Source of the DNA: Cyclobacterium sp. SYSU L10401
GTDB lineage: Bacteria; Bacteroidota; Bacteroidia; Cytophagales; Cyclobacteriaceae
Length of the DNA stretch: 64,000 bases
Reading direction: 5' to 3'
NCBI RefSeq assembly: GCF_010993705.1
Contig: NZ_WOFO01000003.1
Span: 553,637-617,636 of the forward strand
In this document: in pieces, positions 1 to 9,690 of the stretch
Layout: each line of letters starts with the position of its first letter
Numbering within the stretch: position 1 is the stretch's first letter
Position numbers and translations under genes: made by a program
Notes under the pieces: model-generated
What the model saw: the letters and a program-made list of their open reading frames with translations, nothing else
What the model was told of the DNA's origin: nothing
The model's database searches: none

Positions 1-1551
1 ATACATTACAAATACAAACCTACCACCGAGTACAGCCTGGACAGTCCGGAAGAATTGATGACAGCGGCCGCTCTCCTGCGCAGGAGCAGAGAAAAGCTGG
101 CGGTAGACAGCACGGATTTGCCCGTCTCCGCACAATACATACCATTGATAGCGAAAGAGGTTGATCAAGTGATTTATCATTCCAAATGGATGAATGCTTC
201 CATTGTCCATGCGGATGAAAATTCCGCTGATCGATTGAGGCAGTTGGACTTCGTAGAAAATGTAATTTTGGTGGCAAGGGGAGGGCTTCGGAATGAGCAT
301 GAAGGTAGCCAGGCCCTGCATGAAAAATTTCCATCCAAACTGGAATCCTTTACACCGGAAAATAGGGCCTTTGAATTTCAAAACAATATTTTAGGCATTC
401 CTGAAATGCACCGGGCAGGCTTCACCGGGCAGGGTATAAAAGTGGCGGTATTTGATGCAGGATTTTTAAATGCAGATGAAATCACCGGGCTGCAGCATTT
501 GTTCAATGAAAACAGAATCATCGCCACAAGAGATTTTGTCCAACCAGGTTCCGGGGATGTGTTTCGAACGGATACCCATGGTACAGGATCTCTTTCTTTG
601 ATGGCTGCTTATGATCCAAGCCAATTGGTAGGAGGGGCTTACGCCGCTGATTATATCCTTTGTATCACAGAAGATGTTTTTTCAGAATACAGGATAGAAG
701 AATACAACTGGGTACGTGCCGCAGAATTTGCCGACAGCCTGGGGGTGGATGTGATTAATAGTTCTCTGGGATACAATAATTTTGATGATCCCGAAATGAA
801 TTATTCCAGGGAGGATCTCAATGGTACCACTGCGATTATTTCCAGGGGGGCAAGTATGGCAGCCGATAAGGGTATCCTGGTGGTTTGCAGTTCTGGTAAT
901 GAGGGGAATATCAGTTGGAAAACCATTACGGTGCCTGCAGATGCTCGGGGAATCCTTGCAGTAGGTGCCATCACCAATAGCTTCAATAAAGCCAGCTTCA
1001 GTTCTATTGGCCCAAGCAGTGACGGACGGGTCAAACCTGAATTGGCCGCTTTTGGTTCGGGAGTGACACTTTGGCGTCAAATTGAGGGAACAAGTATTTC
1101 CAGCGGTACTTCTTTTTCTTCCCCGCAGGTAGCTGCTCTTGCGGCAGGAGTTTGGCAGGCCAATCCTGATTGGACCCGGTCTGTGCTCAAGGAAAAGTTA
1201 TTGGAAAGTGGATCCCAGTCAGATCGGCCGGATTTCGAGCTCGGTTATGGCGTCCCCAGTTTTTTGAGGATCAATTCGGGCGAAGACAAGAAAGTACTGG
1301 TGAAATCTCCTTTGAAAATATACCCTAACCCCCTGACAGAAAATGAATTAAAGGTAGAGTTTGGCAAACAGGTGAACTGCAGCATGAAGCTTTATGATAC
1401 CCAGGGAGAAATGCTCGGGCTGTTGTCCCTGTACAGAAGGGAACGAGAAAACCCCTACAGGATAGACATGGGAAACCTGCATCCGGGCATTTATTGGCTT
1501 GAATTAGAGGATGCTGTAGAAGCCGGGAGTATAAAGTTGTGGAAGAAATAA
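1..1551 (+). CDS. Secreted S8 (subtilisin-like) serine protease with T9SS sorting domain, 5' end outside window
   Basis: The reading frame is open from base 1, so the true start, and presumably the signal peptide, lie upstream; the TTG/ATG near 55-60 are internal. The visible protein begins with the inhibitor-like N-terminal region typical of Bacteroidota subtilases. The catalytic triad is visible: Asp in VAVFDAGF, His in DTHGTGS and Ser in GTSFSSPQVAAL. The last 75 or so residues, from IYPNPL, form a type A T9SS C-terminal domain ending in SIKLWKK, so the enzyme should be exported by the type IX system and anchored or released at the surface. A hairpin terminator follows at once. The family assignment is secure; the substrate is unknown and is probably extracellular protein. 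Confidence 0.93.
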   Translation: MHYKYKPTTEYSLDSPEELMTAAALLRRSREKLAVDSTDLPVSAQYIPLIAKEVDQVIYHSKWMNASIVHADENSADRLRQLDFVENVILVARGGLRNEHEGSQALHEKFPSKLESFTPENRAFEFQNNILGIPEMHRAGFTGQGIKVAVFDAGFLNADEITGLQHLFNENRIIATRDFVQPGSGDVFRTDTHGTGSLSLMAAYDPSQLVGGAYAADYILCITEDVFSEYRIEEYNWVRAAEFADSLGVDVINSSLGYNNFDDPEMNYSREDLNGTTAIISRGASMAADKGILVVCSSGNEGNISWKTITVPADARGILAVGAITNSFNKASFSSIGPSSDGRVKPELAAFGSGVTLWRQIEGTSISSGTSFSSPQVAALAAGVWQANPDWTRSVLKEKLLESGSQSDRPDFELGYGVPSFLRINSGEDKKVLVKSPLKIYPNPLTENELKVEFGKQVNCSMKLYDTQGEMLGLLSLYRRERENPYRIDMGNLHPGIYWLELEDAVEAGSIKLWKK

Positions 1552-1579
1552 GGAAATGAGGGTTTATTTCCTTTTTTTT
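1550..1579 (+). terminator. Rho-independent terminator after the subtilase
   Basis: The 8-bp stem AAGGAAAT/ATTTCCTT (1550-1557 with 1566-1573) has an 8-nt loop and runs into a tract of T residues to 1579. It overlaps the end of the subtilase stop codon. Confidence 0.75.
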
Positions 1580-1631
1580 GTAATTCAAGTCATTCAATAA
1601 AGTAAGATACCAATTCCTAAAAGCCAGCACC

Positions 1632-2285
1632 ATGAATCCTTTAATCGCACCATCCATACTGGCAGCTGATTTTGCCAACCTACAGGCAGAAGTAGAAATG
1701 ATCAATGGTTCTGAAGCTGATTACATTCATGTAGACATCATGGACGGGGTTTTTGTTCCCAACATATCGCTCGGTCTGCCTGTATTGGAGGCCATTCACC
1801 GGCATGCCAAAAAACCGCTTGATGTGCACTTGATGATCGTCGAGCCTGACAAATACCTGGCACCTTGCCAAAAGGCAGGAGCATCTCAACTGACCGTCCA
1901 TATCGAGGCCTGCCCACATCTTCACCGGACCGTGCAGGCCATCAAAGAGCTGGGATGTAAAGCAGGGGTAGCATTGAATCCACATACACCGGTTAAGTTC
2001 CTTGAAGACATCATCCGAGAGGTAGACGTCGTATTGCTTATGTCTGTCAATCCGGGATTTGGGGGGCAAAAATTTATCGATAATACCTATAAGAAAGTGA
2101 ATGCCCTGACCAGATTGATCGTTGAAACCGGATCCCATGCGAGAATAGAAATAGATGGCGGGGTCAGTATGGATAATGCAGGGAAGCTTTTTAGTGCAGG
2201 AGCCAATATACTTGTAGCCGGGCATTTTGTGTTTTCCTCAAAAAGTCCAGCAGAAACCATTAAAAAGCTAAAAAACATTGTTTAA
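1632..2285 (+). CDS. rpe: Ribulose-phosphate 3-epimerase
   Basis: This 217-residue TIM-barrel protein interconverts ribulose 5-phosphate and xylulose 5-phosphate in the pentose phosphate pathway. The start is MNPLIAPSILAADFANL, where the serine and following residues begin strand 1. Metal and catalytic signatures are present in order: HVDIMDGVFVPN, LDVHLMI, VNPGFGGQKF and IEIDGGV, the last carrying the second catalytic aspartate. Length is normal for the family. It stands alone, with 80 nt of upstream spacer after the subtilase terminator. No unusual feature was seen. Confidence 0.97.
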   Translation: MNPLIAPSILAADFANLQAEVEMINGSEADYIHVDIMDGVFVPNISLGLPVLEAIHRHAKKPLDVHLMIVEPDKYLAPCQKAGASQLTVHIEACPHLHRTVQAIKELGCKAGVALNPHTPVKFLEDIIREVDVVLLMSVNPGFGGQKFIDNTYKKVNALTRLIVETGSHARIEIDGGVSMDNAGKLFSAGANILVAGHFVFSSKSPAETIKKLKNIV

Positions 2286-2405
2286 ATTCAAATTTTAGGG
2301 GCTTGGTATAAAATATGGCGTATTTTTTGCGATATTATTTGTGAAATAAATGGATTCTAATTTAATTCGTAGGTATAAAGCGTTTAATAAACTGAAATAG
2401 AAATT

Positions 2406-2924
2406 ATGAAAAAATTATTTGTATTGGCTTTCCTGATGTTAGGAGTAATAGGATTTCACGCACAGGCACAGGATGAAGCAGAAGAGGAAATCACTGATGA
2501 AGAGTTGGCTAAATTCGCAGCTGTAGAAGATTCCGTAATGGCTTTCTACGATCAGAAAAATGAGGAGTTGGTCAGTATGATCAAGGATAATGAGGTGATT
2601 GATGGAGCTGCCCGCTACAATGAAATCAAGGGTGCCTGGGAAGATGAAGAAAAAATGGCCGAACTTGAAATCACGGATGAGGAGAAAGCTGCCTATGAGG
2701 AAATACTGGAATTTATGGGGTCTCTCAGTAATGAGGTGAGGGATTTAAAAATAGGTCTTATCAAGAATGATGACATTCTGGGTGTTGCTACTTATAACAA
2801 GGTGAACAAAGCCATGAAGGAAAATCCTGAAATCAAGGAAAAAGTAGACAATATGATCGCCGAGATGAAGGAAAAAAGAACGGTTGAATCTGAAGATGAG
2901 GCATCACCTGATGCTGGTGAATAA
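2406..2924 (+). CDS. Small acidic exported protein of unknown function
   Basis: The 172 residues start with a clear signal peptide (MKKLFVLAFLMLGVIGFHAQAQ, cleavage after AQA). The mature part is very acidic, mostly helical and low in cysteine. Two halves look like an internal duplication: IKDNEVIDGAARYNEIKGAW is echoed by IKNDDILGVATYNKVNKAM about 60 residues later. The tail is rich in Glu and Asp. No known family was recognised. A periplasmic location is inferred from the signal peptide. A strong terminator follows. Confidence 0.8.
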   Translation: MKKLFVLAFLMLGVIGFHAQAQDEAEEEITDEELAKFAAVEDSVMAFYDQKNEELVSMIKDNEVIDGAARYNEIKGAWEDEEKMAELEITDEEKAAYEEILEFMGSLSNEVRDLKIGLIKNDDILGVATYNKVNKAMKENPEIKEKVDNMIAEMKEKRTVESEDEASPDAGE

Positions 2925-2946
2925 AAATATTTTCAATAATTATTGA

Positions 2947-2980
2947 AAAAAACCCTCCATTTGAGAGGGTTTTTTGGTTT
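2947..2980 (+). terminator. Rho-independent terminator
   Basis: The 11-bp stem AAAAAACCCTC/GAGGGTTTTTT (2947-2957 with 2965-2975) has a 7-nt loop and continues into T-rich sequence. It lies 23 nt after the acidic exported protein. Confidence 0.88.
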
Positions 2981-3016
2981 TATACGTTAAACAACAAGTA
3001 TAAAAACCTTAACACG

Positions 3017-4006
3017 ATGAATTTATTCGGAAAAAAGGCATTTGCTGCTGTCTCCATTTTCTTGTTTATTTGCGGTATTCAGTTCCCTTTAATGGCCCAG
3101 GAGGATATTTTTGGCATAGAGCGGAAAATTAAAGGGAGGAAAAGTGAAAATGAGTTGGGTAATGTTTTCAGAAACATGGTGAGTAATTTTTCTTTCGAAA
3201 TATCGACAGGTGCGGCTTACCAGGAACATGATTTGCTTTTTAATAGTGATACGCCATCAAATTATCCACTGCGCCCTACGGGGGCAGACCAGCAGATGGA
3301 TATTCAGCCGGGGGATACACTGGCCATGACAACTGGCCAAATGGCATACCCAATTAATGTGGGAGTCAGGGTCAATGTTTTTAATTTTGTCACCCTAGGA
3401 GCAGGGTATGGTAGGGAATGGGGCAATATATCGCCCCTCATGGGCCAGGGATATGCCTTTGATTTTGAACGTTCCAACTATACGTATGATAAATTATACG
3501 GAACGCTGGGTTTGGTCCTTTGGGATGCCGGAAAAAGAAACGCTTTTCTGAGATGGCAATACAGAAAATATTCCGGCAACAATATTGCCATGCAGTCCGA
3601 ATTGAAGCAAAGGGCAAGGCAGATTTACCCCTGGAGATTGGTGGCAGAAGGTGAATTTGGGTCCATGATGATGCGCCATCCACCGGATCAGAACCTAACG
3701 GCTCCCGATCCCTATTATGGAATAGCTCTAAGGCTGGAATACGATTTTTCAGAATATACCAGGGCATTTGTACGATCAGCTGCAGCATTCAGGACATTTG
3801 CCTATACTGCTCCCAAGGCTCAGGAAATTCAAAACATCGATCAAAATGTCTATTCCCTGCAGGTAGGTGTATCGGTCAGTTTACCTGGCACCAAAAAATG
3901 CAAGGTCGGAGGCTGCCGGGTGGTCATGAAACACCTGCACAATGGAGTGGAATACCGGGGTAGTTCCATTTGGTACAGACAAAACAGAAAAGTGGGCCAA
4001 TGGTAA
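3017..4006 (+). CDS. Probable outer-membrane beta-barrel protein, unknown role
   Basis: The 329 residues have an N-terminal signal peptide (FAAVSIFLFICGIQFPLMAQ). After a basic linker (ERKIKGRKSE) the chain shows alternating aromatic/hydrophobic beta-strand patterns, e.g. VGVRVNVFNFVTLGAGYGREW and LRLEYDFSEYTRAFVRSAAAF, separated by polar loops, as in small outer-membrane barrels of Bacteroidota. The C-terminal piece after KKCKVGGCRVVMKHLHNG is cysteine-containing and less barrel-like. No specific family was recognised. It stands alone between a terminator and gyrA. Confidence 0.75.
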   Translation: MNLFGKKAFAAVSIFLFICGIQFPLMAQEDIFGIERKIKGRKSENELGNVFRNMVSNFSFEISTGAAYQEHDLLFNSDTPSNYPLRPTGADQQMDIQPGDTLAMTTGQMAYPINVGVRVNVFNFVTLGAGYGREWGNISPLMGQGYAFDFERSNYTYDKLYGTLGLVLWDAGKRNAFLRWQYRKYSGNNIAMQSELKQRARQIYPWRLVAEGEFGSMMMRHPPDQNLTAPDPYYGIALRLEYDFSEYTRAFVRSAAAFRTFAYTAPKAQEIQNIDQNVYSLQVGVSVSLPGTKKCKVGGCRVVMKHLHNGVEYRGSSIWYRQNRKVGQW

Positions 4007-4181
4007 AATAATGAAAATTGCCCATCTGAAACATGCCCTTTCCCAAATTTTTTAAAGAAATAGTAAAAATAACTCCATGAAAATAAATTGAATACCTATT
4101 AATCAAAATATTAGAAAAATTATATTTTTCAAAACCTGTTCTTTTTGCTATCTTGCAGGTTATTAGAGAGAAATTTTAAAT

Positions 4182-6695
4182 ATGGCTCAAGGAGAGAACG
4201 AGAACATCATCCCAATTAATATTGAGGAGGAAATGCGTGGTGCTTACATCGATTATTCGATGTCGGTAATTGTTTCCAGGGCTTTACCGGACGTGAGAGA
4301 CGGTTTAAAGCCTGTACACCGCAGGATTTTGTATGGCATGCAGGAATTGGGGGTGACCCACAATAAACCATATAAGAAATCTGCCAGAATAGTAGGAGAG
4401 GTTCTGGGAAAATACCATCCCCACGGAGATTCTGCCGTATATGAAACACTTGTCAGGATGGCCCAGCCCTGGTCCCTGCGTTATCCACTGGTAGATCCCC
4501 AGGGAAACTTTGGCTCAGTGGACGGGGATAATCCGGCAGCCATGAGGTATACTGAAGCCAGGCTGAGAAGGATCGCAGAGGAACTCCTAATTGATATCAA
4601 TAAGGAAACAGTTGATTTTCAATTCAATTTTGATGATACCCTCAAGGAACCGGTAGTCTTACCGGCCAAAATTCCCGCCCTGCTTTTAAACGGGGCATCA
4701 GGTATCGCTGTGGGAATGGCCACCAATATGGCTCCACACAATTTGGGAGAGGTCATCAATGGGATCATTGCTTATATTGATAACAATGAGATCACCATTC
4801 CGGAACTCATGGAGCACATAATAGCTCCTGATTTCCCTACTGGTGGCATCATTTATGGATACAATGGCGTCAAAGCAGCCTTTGAAACAGGTAGAGGAAG
4901 GGTAATCATGCGTGGCAAAGCCACTGTCGAGACCAAATCCAATGGACGCGAGATGATTATCATCAGCGAAATCCCCTATCAGGTGAATAAGGCCTCTATG
5001 GTGGAAAAAACAGCCCAGCTAATCAATGAGAAAAAGCTGGATGGAATCTCCGCCATCCGAGATGAATCCGACAGGCAGGGCATGCGCATTGTATATGAGC
5101 TAAAAAAGGATGCCGTCCCCAATGTAATCCTAAACAATCTTTACAAGCATACCCAGCTTCAGACTTCTTTCAGTGTCAACAATGTGGCCCTGGTGAAGGG
5201 CAGACCTTATACCTTAAATTTGAAAGACCTGATTGTTCATTATGTAGATCACCGGCATGAGGTGGTCATCAGAAGGACACAGTACGAACTTAAGGAGGCG
5301 GAGAAAAGGGCCCATATACTGGAGGGTTACCTGGTAGCCCTGGACAACCTGGATGAGGTAATTCAGTTGATCCGGGATTCCAGAGATCCGGAGACAGCCA
5401 GAAATGGTCTGATAGAAAGGTTCGATTTGTCTGAAATTCAGGCCAGAGCCATCCTGGACATGCGACTGCAACGGCTTACCGGCATGGAAAGGGAGAAGAT
5501 CCAGCAGGAATATGATGAACTGATGAAACTCATTGAAGAGTTGAAAGAAATCCTGGCCAATGAGGATAAGCGGATGGAAATCATCAAGGAAGAGCTGGTG
5601 GAAATGAAAACCCGGTATTCGGATGAGAGAAGGACGGAGATAGAGCACAATGCCGAAGACTTCAATTATGAGGACATGATCCCTAATGAAGAGGTCGTGA
5701 TTACTGTTTCGCACCAGGGATATATCAAAAGGACCGTACTTACAGAATATAAATCCCAAAGCAGGGGAGGAGTAGGCTCAAGAGGAGTTACTACCAAAGA
5801 GGACGATTACACAGAATATTTGTTTACCGCCCTTACCCATAATTACCTGTTGATATTTACCGATCAGGGTAAACTTTTCTGGTTGAAAACCTACGCCATA
5901 CCTGAGGGAAGTAAAACCTCTAAAGGCAGGCCCATACAGAACCTGATCAATATTCAGAGCGGAGATAAAATCAGGTCGATCATTCAGGTTACGGACCTGT
6001 CAGATGCTGACTATATCAATAATAACAATATTGTGATGGTAACCCGAAACGGTATCATCAAAAAAACCACCCTGGAACAATATTCCAGGCCCCGAACCAA
6101 TGGAATCATAGCCTTGAATATCCGGGAAGATGATCAGTTATTAAATGTAGAGTTGACCAATGGGGATGCTCATGTAGTGATCGCCTCCAGTTCAGGCAGG
6201 GCGGTTCATTTCCATGAATCCAATGTCAGACCCATGGGAAGGACCGCTACCGGCGTAAAGGCCATCAATTTGGGGGAAGATGGTAATCATGTAATTGGCA
6301 TGGTTTGTGTTCAGAGAGAAGAAGCTACGCTTTTGGTAGTTACTGAAAAAGGGTATGGAAAACGTTCCTTTTTGTCCGAATACAGGATAACCAAAAGGGG
6401 CGGAAAGGGTGTAAAAGCCATGAATATCACCGAGAAAACAGGTGGATTAGTGGCCATCAAAGAAGTCGTAGATACCGATGATTTGATGATCATCAACAGG
6501 TCAGGGATCATTATTCGAACTCCTGCCGCAGGAGTAAGGGTAATGGGAAGAGCTACCCAGGGAGTCAGGCTGATCAGGCTGAACGATACGGATAAAATTT
6601 CTTCCGTAGAAAAAATTGAAAATATCCTGGAAGATGATCCCGAAAATGATACACCCGATAATGCAGAAAGTGATATAAATCCAGATTTAGAATAA
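4182..6695 (+). CDS. gyrA: DNA gyrase subunit A
   Basis: The 837-residue subunit cuts and reseals DNA in the gyrase A2B2 tetramer. The N-terminal winged-helix region carries the active-site tyrosine at about residue 123 (AAMRYTEAR). The quinolone-pocket positions read [12 protein letters not shown], with Ser84 retained and Glu at 88. The C-terminal beta-pinwheel starts after residue 500. Its wrapping motif, the GyrA box, reads Q526-SRGGVG rather than the QRRGGKG of E. coli, and the protein ends in an acidic tail ([15 protein letters not shown]). The next gene, a TPR protein, starts 34 nt downstream with no terminator between, so co-transcription is possible. Confidence 0.97.
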   Translation: MAQGENENIIPINIEEEMRGAYIDYSMSVIVSRALPDVRDGLKPVHRRILYGMQELGVTHNKPYKKSARIVGEVLGKYHPHGDSAVYETLVRMAQPWSLRYPLVDPQGNFGSVDGDNPAAMRYTEARLRRIAEELLIDINKETVDFQFNFDDTLKEPVVLPAKIPALLLNGASGIAVGMATNMAPHNLGEVINGIIAYIDNNEITIPELMEHIIAPDFPTGGIIYGYNGVKAAFETGRGRVIMRGKATVETKSNGREMIIISEIPYQVNKASMVEKTAQLINEKKLDGISAIRDESDRQGMRIVYELKKDAVPNVILNNLYKHTQLQTSFSVNNVALVKGRPYTLNLKDLIVHYVDHRHEVVIRRTQYELKEAEKRAHILEGYLVALDNLDEVIQLIRDSRDPETARNGLIERFDLSEIQARAILDMRLQRLTGMEREKIQQEYDELMKLIEELKEILANEDKRMEIIKEELVEMKTRYSDERRTEIEHNAEDFNYEDMIPNEEVVITVSHQGYIKRTVLTEYKSQSRGGVGSRGVTTKEDDYTEYLFTALTHNYLLIFTDQGKLFWLKTYAIPEGSKTSKGRPIQNLINIQSGDKIRSIIQVTDLSDADYINNNNIVMVTRNGIIKKTTLEQYSRPRTNGIIALNIREDDQLLNVELTNGDAHVVIASSSGRAVHFHESNVRPMGRTATGVKAINLGEDGNHVIGMVCVQREEATLLVVTEKGYGKRSFLSEYRITKRGGKGVKAMNITEKTGGLVAIKEVVDTDDLMIINRSGIIIRTPAAGVRVMGRATQGVRLIRLNDTDKISSVEKIENILEDDPENDTPDNAESDINPDLE

Positions 6696-6729
6696 TAGTT
6701 TATAACCAAATAAGAACCACACTCGAAAC

Positions 6730-7941
6730 ATGAAAAAGTTAATTTTATCGTTGGCTTTGGTGAGCATCGCTGCTACAATTGCCTTTGGCCAGAAAAAGGT
6801 AGTCCGCTCAGCCGAAAGGAACTTAAGAAAAGGCAATATTGAAGAAGCCTATTCAGATATCAAGAATGCCGTAAATGATGAAGATACGGGAAGCCAATCG
6901 GATACCTATTATATTAAGGGTAAAATAGAAACCCAGATGTTCGAAGCAGACTCTTCCAATACCCAGGAGACGGTTTCCATTGGAAGGGAAGCAGAAAGCA
7001 GCTTTATGACCACCTTTGAAATGGAGGACATGGATTCTACCAGCAAGGTAAGTAAAGACTTATTTAAAGAAGTTGTTCCGGATTTACCTGCTAATCTTCA
7101 AGGTGAAGGTGTCTATCGATTAAAAAATGCTTCCTTCAATAAAGCCATTGAAAAATATGAGAACGATGATATGGAATTGTCTTTCGAGTTCTTTTCCCTT
7201 GCAGCAGACCTTGACCCGAAAGATACTTCAATCGTTTTTAACGCAGGGTATACAGCCAACCAGATCGGAAAATCCGATGCTGCGAAGGAGTATTTTACCA
7301 AATTGCTGGACATTGAGGAATATAATAAACTAAATGCATATTATTTTCTGATCCAGATCGCCAGCGCAGAAGACAATGATCCGGAAGAAGCTTACCGCCT
7401 ATCGAAGCAAGCCAGGGAAGAATATCCTGAAGATAAGGGCTTGGCCGAATTTGAAATTCAATTGCTCCTGCAATTAGATAAAATGGATGAAGCCATGACT
7501 TCTATAGAAAAGGCTTTGGAAAATGATCCGGATAATCCTGCCATTCGCTTAAGGTATGGCTATTTGAAAGAAAGTTCAGGAGATATGGAAGGTGCCTTGG
7601 AAGAGTACAAGAGAACGGTAGAAGCTGATCCTGAATTCTTTGAAGGAAACTATTATGCTGGTGCCATTTATTTGGATGAGGCCAGAAATATCATTACGGA
7701 GGTGAATAACCTTTCTGATGAGGAGTGGGAAGAAAAATCAGAAAGCATGTTGGCTGAAGCAGACGGCTTGTATGAAGAAGCCTTACCTTACTTTACCAAA
7801 GCTTCCGAATTACAACCTGATAACACAGACATAATGGAAATTTTATTTCAGATCCATACGAGGTTGAAGAATGAAGCAAAAGCAGAAGAGTACAATGCAA
7901 TGTTATCTGAGAAATTAGGTCCAGATTGGTTGGAAAGATAA
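6730..7941 (+). CDS. Exported tetratricopeptide-repeat protein
   Basis: The 403 residues have a signal peptide (MKKLILSLALVSIAATIAFG, then QKK). Degenerate TPR helices follow through most of the chain, clearest at ALENDPDNPAIRLRYGYLKE and AVEADPEFFEGNYYAGAIYL. Proteins of this kind act as periplasmic scaffolds; no catalytic motif is visible. It sits 34 nt behind gyrA without an intervening terminator and ends at a hairpin shared with the converging symporter gene. Confidence 0.85.
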   Translation: MKKLILSLALVSIAATIAFGQKKVVRSAERNLRKGNIEEAYSDIKNAVNDEDTGSQSDTYYIKGKIETQMFEADSSNTQETVSIGREAESSFMTTFEMEDMDSTSKVSKDLFKEVVPDLPANLQGEGVYRLKNASFNKAIEKYENDDMELSFEFFSLAADLDPKDTSIVFNAGYTANQIGKSDAAKEYFTKLLDIEEYNKLNAYYFLIQIASAEDNDPEEAYRLSKQAREEYPEDKGLAEFEIQLLLQLDKMDEAMTSIEKALENDPDNPAIRLRYGYLKESSGDMEGALEEYKRTVEADPEFFEGNYYAGAIYLDEARNIITEVNNLSDEEWEEKSESMLAEADGLYEEALPYFTKASELQPDNTDIMEILFQIHTRLKNEAKAEEYNAMLSEKLGPDWLER

Positions 7942-7967
7942 CATTCTGATAATAAAAATTAACTTCT

Positions 7968-8001
7968 AAAAGGCTTTCAGTTGAATCTGAAAGCCTTTTT
8001 T
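7968..8001. terminator. Bidirectional terminator between converging genes
   Basis: A 13-bp stem, AAAAGGCTTTCAG (7968-7980) with CTGAAAGCCTTTT (7987-7999), has a 6-nt loop, A residues on one side and T residues on the other. It lies just after the TPR gene and overlaps the last bases of the minus-strand symporter gene, so it can stop both transcripts. Confidence 0.88.
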
Positions 8002-9460
8002 ATTTCCATTCTAATGGAAATTCCATGAGGGAAAAATCCCAGGCCCAGGGAATATAAAATAAGGTAAGCATCAAAATAAATAAGATAGACAGTAGATTTA
8101 GAGCAAATCCTGTTTTCATCATTACGGGAATCGTAAGGTAACCTGAGCCAAATACCACCGCATTGGGAGGAGTGGCCACAGGCAGCATAAAGGCGCAGGA
8201 AGCAGACATGGTCGCCGCCACCATCAACCCGTAAGGATGAACCCCCATGGCTAATGCTACTGCAGATAATATGGGCAGGAGCATGGAGGCAGTGGCCACA
8301 TTTGAAGTAATTTCAGTCAGGAAATTGACTGCTGCAATGATGAAAAACAAAAACAACCAAAACGGAACATTTTGAAGCAAGATAAACTGTTCACCAATCC
8401 AGTTGGCCAAACCGGTTTCCTGAAAGCCCTTTGCCAGGGCCAATCCACCACCAAACAATATCAGGATGCCCCAGGGAATTTTTTCTGCAACTTTCCAGTC
8501 CAGCAATTGCTCTTTATGCTCATTCCCCGCAGGAATGACGAATAACAACAAGACTCCGGTGAGCGCAATAATGGTATCATCCAGAGAGGGAATCCAATCC
8601 TGTAATATGAAACTGCGACTGATCCAGGAAAAACTGACCGCCACAAATACCCACAAGACCCGTTTTTCCTGAACACTCATGGGACCGAGCAGGTCTAGCT
8701 GCCGGTTGATCTCCTCTTTTCCTCCGGCTATTTTCAAGGTGTCAGGAAATACAAATGCCCAATTTACCAGGTAATACCAGCAAATAAATAGCAAACCCAA
8801 AGAGATCGGCAAACCCACCAGCATCCACTCGCCAAAACTGATTTCAATGCCATAGGTATTTTTTAACACGCCCACCAGAATGATATTGGTGGGTGTCCCG
8901 ATGATGGTAGATAAGCCGCCAATGGAGGCACTGTATGCTATTCCTAACATCAGGGATTGTCCCAGCGAAGTCCGGATGCTATCATTGGACTGACTGACCT
9001 GAACCACCACGGCAATGGCAATGGGCAGCATCATAAGAGAAGTTGCCGTATTGGAAATCCACATCGATAGAAAAGCTGTGGCTACCATAAAGCCCAGGAT
9101 GATTCTTTTCAGGTTGGTACCCAGATAGGAAATGATTTTCAAGGCAATCCTTTTATGCAGATTCCATTTTTCGATACAGACTGCAATCATAAATCCACCC
9201 ATATACAGCAGTACCATCGGATCTGAATAGGGAATGGCTGTAGGTTTGATATCCATTATACCGGTAAAGGGAAACAAAACCAGGGGAAGAAGCGCGGTGG
9301 CAGCAATGGGTATGGCCTCAGTTATCCACCAGATTGCGATCCAAAATGTAACGGCCAATAAAGCAAGCCCTGAGGCAGATAGTCCTTCAGGCGCAGCTGT
9401 AAAATAAATACCAAAAAAGACCAATGGGCCTAAGAATAAGCCGATTTTTTGCGTTTGCAT
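8000..9460 (-). CDS. SLC13/DASS-family sodium-coupled dicarboxylate (anion) symporter
   Basis: The 486-residue inner-membrane protein has about 11-12 hydrophobic segments. The two inverted-repeat signature loops of the divalent anion:sodium symporter family are visible: SNTATSLMMLP at about residue 135 and TSNVATASMLLP in the second half. The latter binds substrate carboxylate and sodium in characterised VcINDY-like members. The segment WWITEAIPIAATALLPL near the N-terminus is also typical. The likely substrate is a C4-dicarboxylate such as succinate or malate. It is a single-gene unit. Confidence 0.9.
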   Translation of the reverse strand: MQTQKIGLFLGPLVFFGIYFTAAPEGLSASGLALLAVTFWIAIWWITEAIPIAATALLPLVLFPFTGIMDIKPTAIPYSDPMVLLYMGGFMIAVCIEKWNLHKRIALKIISYLGTNLKRIILGFMVATAFLSMWISNTATSLMMLPIAIAVVVQVSQSNDSIRTSLGQSLMLGIAYSASIGGLSTIIGTPTNIILVGVLKNTYGIEISFGEWMLVGLPISLGLLFICWYYLVNWAFVFPDTLKIAGGKEEINRQLDLLGPMSVQEKRVLWVFVAVSFSWISRSFILQDWIPSLDDTIIALTGVLLLFVIPAGNEHKEQLLDWKVAEKIPWGILILFGGGLALAKGFQETGLANWIGEQFILLQNVPFWLFLFFIIAAVNFLTEITSNVATASMLLPILSAVALAMGVHPYGLMVAATMSASCAFMLPVATPPNAVVFGSGYLTIPVMMKTGFALNLLSILFILMLTLFYIPWAWDFSLMEFPLEWK

Positions 9461-9690
9461 AGTTTGTAAGAAACCTTAAGAATAACCATAAATGCTGGAA
9501 ATCAAAAATTTTTCTATTACAATTGAAGGGAGCAGGTACTAGCAAAAGTAATGAAATAAGGTTGGCTTTCCATTTATGGATGCCACAGGACAGTGCAGGA
9601 TAGAAATCACCGTTTTATATACTTTATTTAAGAATAATTGGAAAATTATAGTAATATTGAATTATAAGTAATGCTCAACATTTATAAAAA

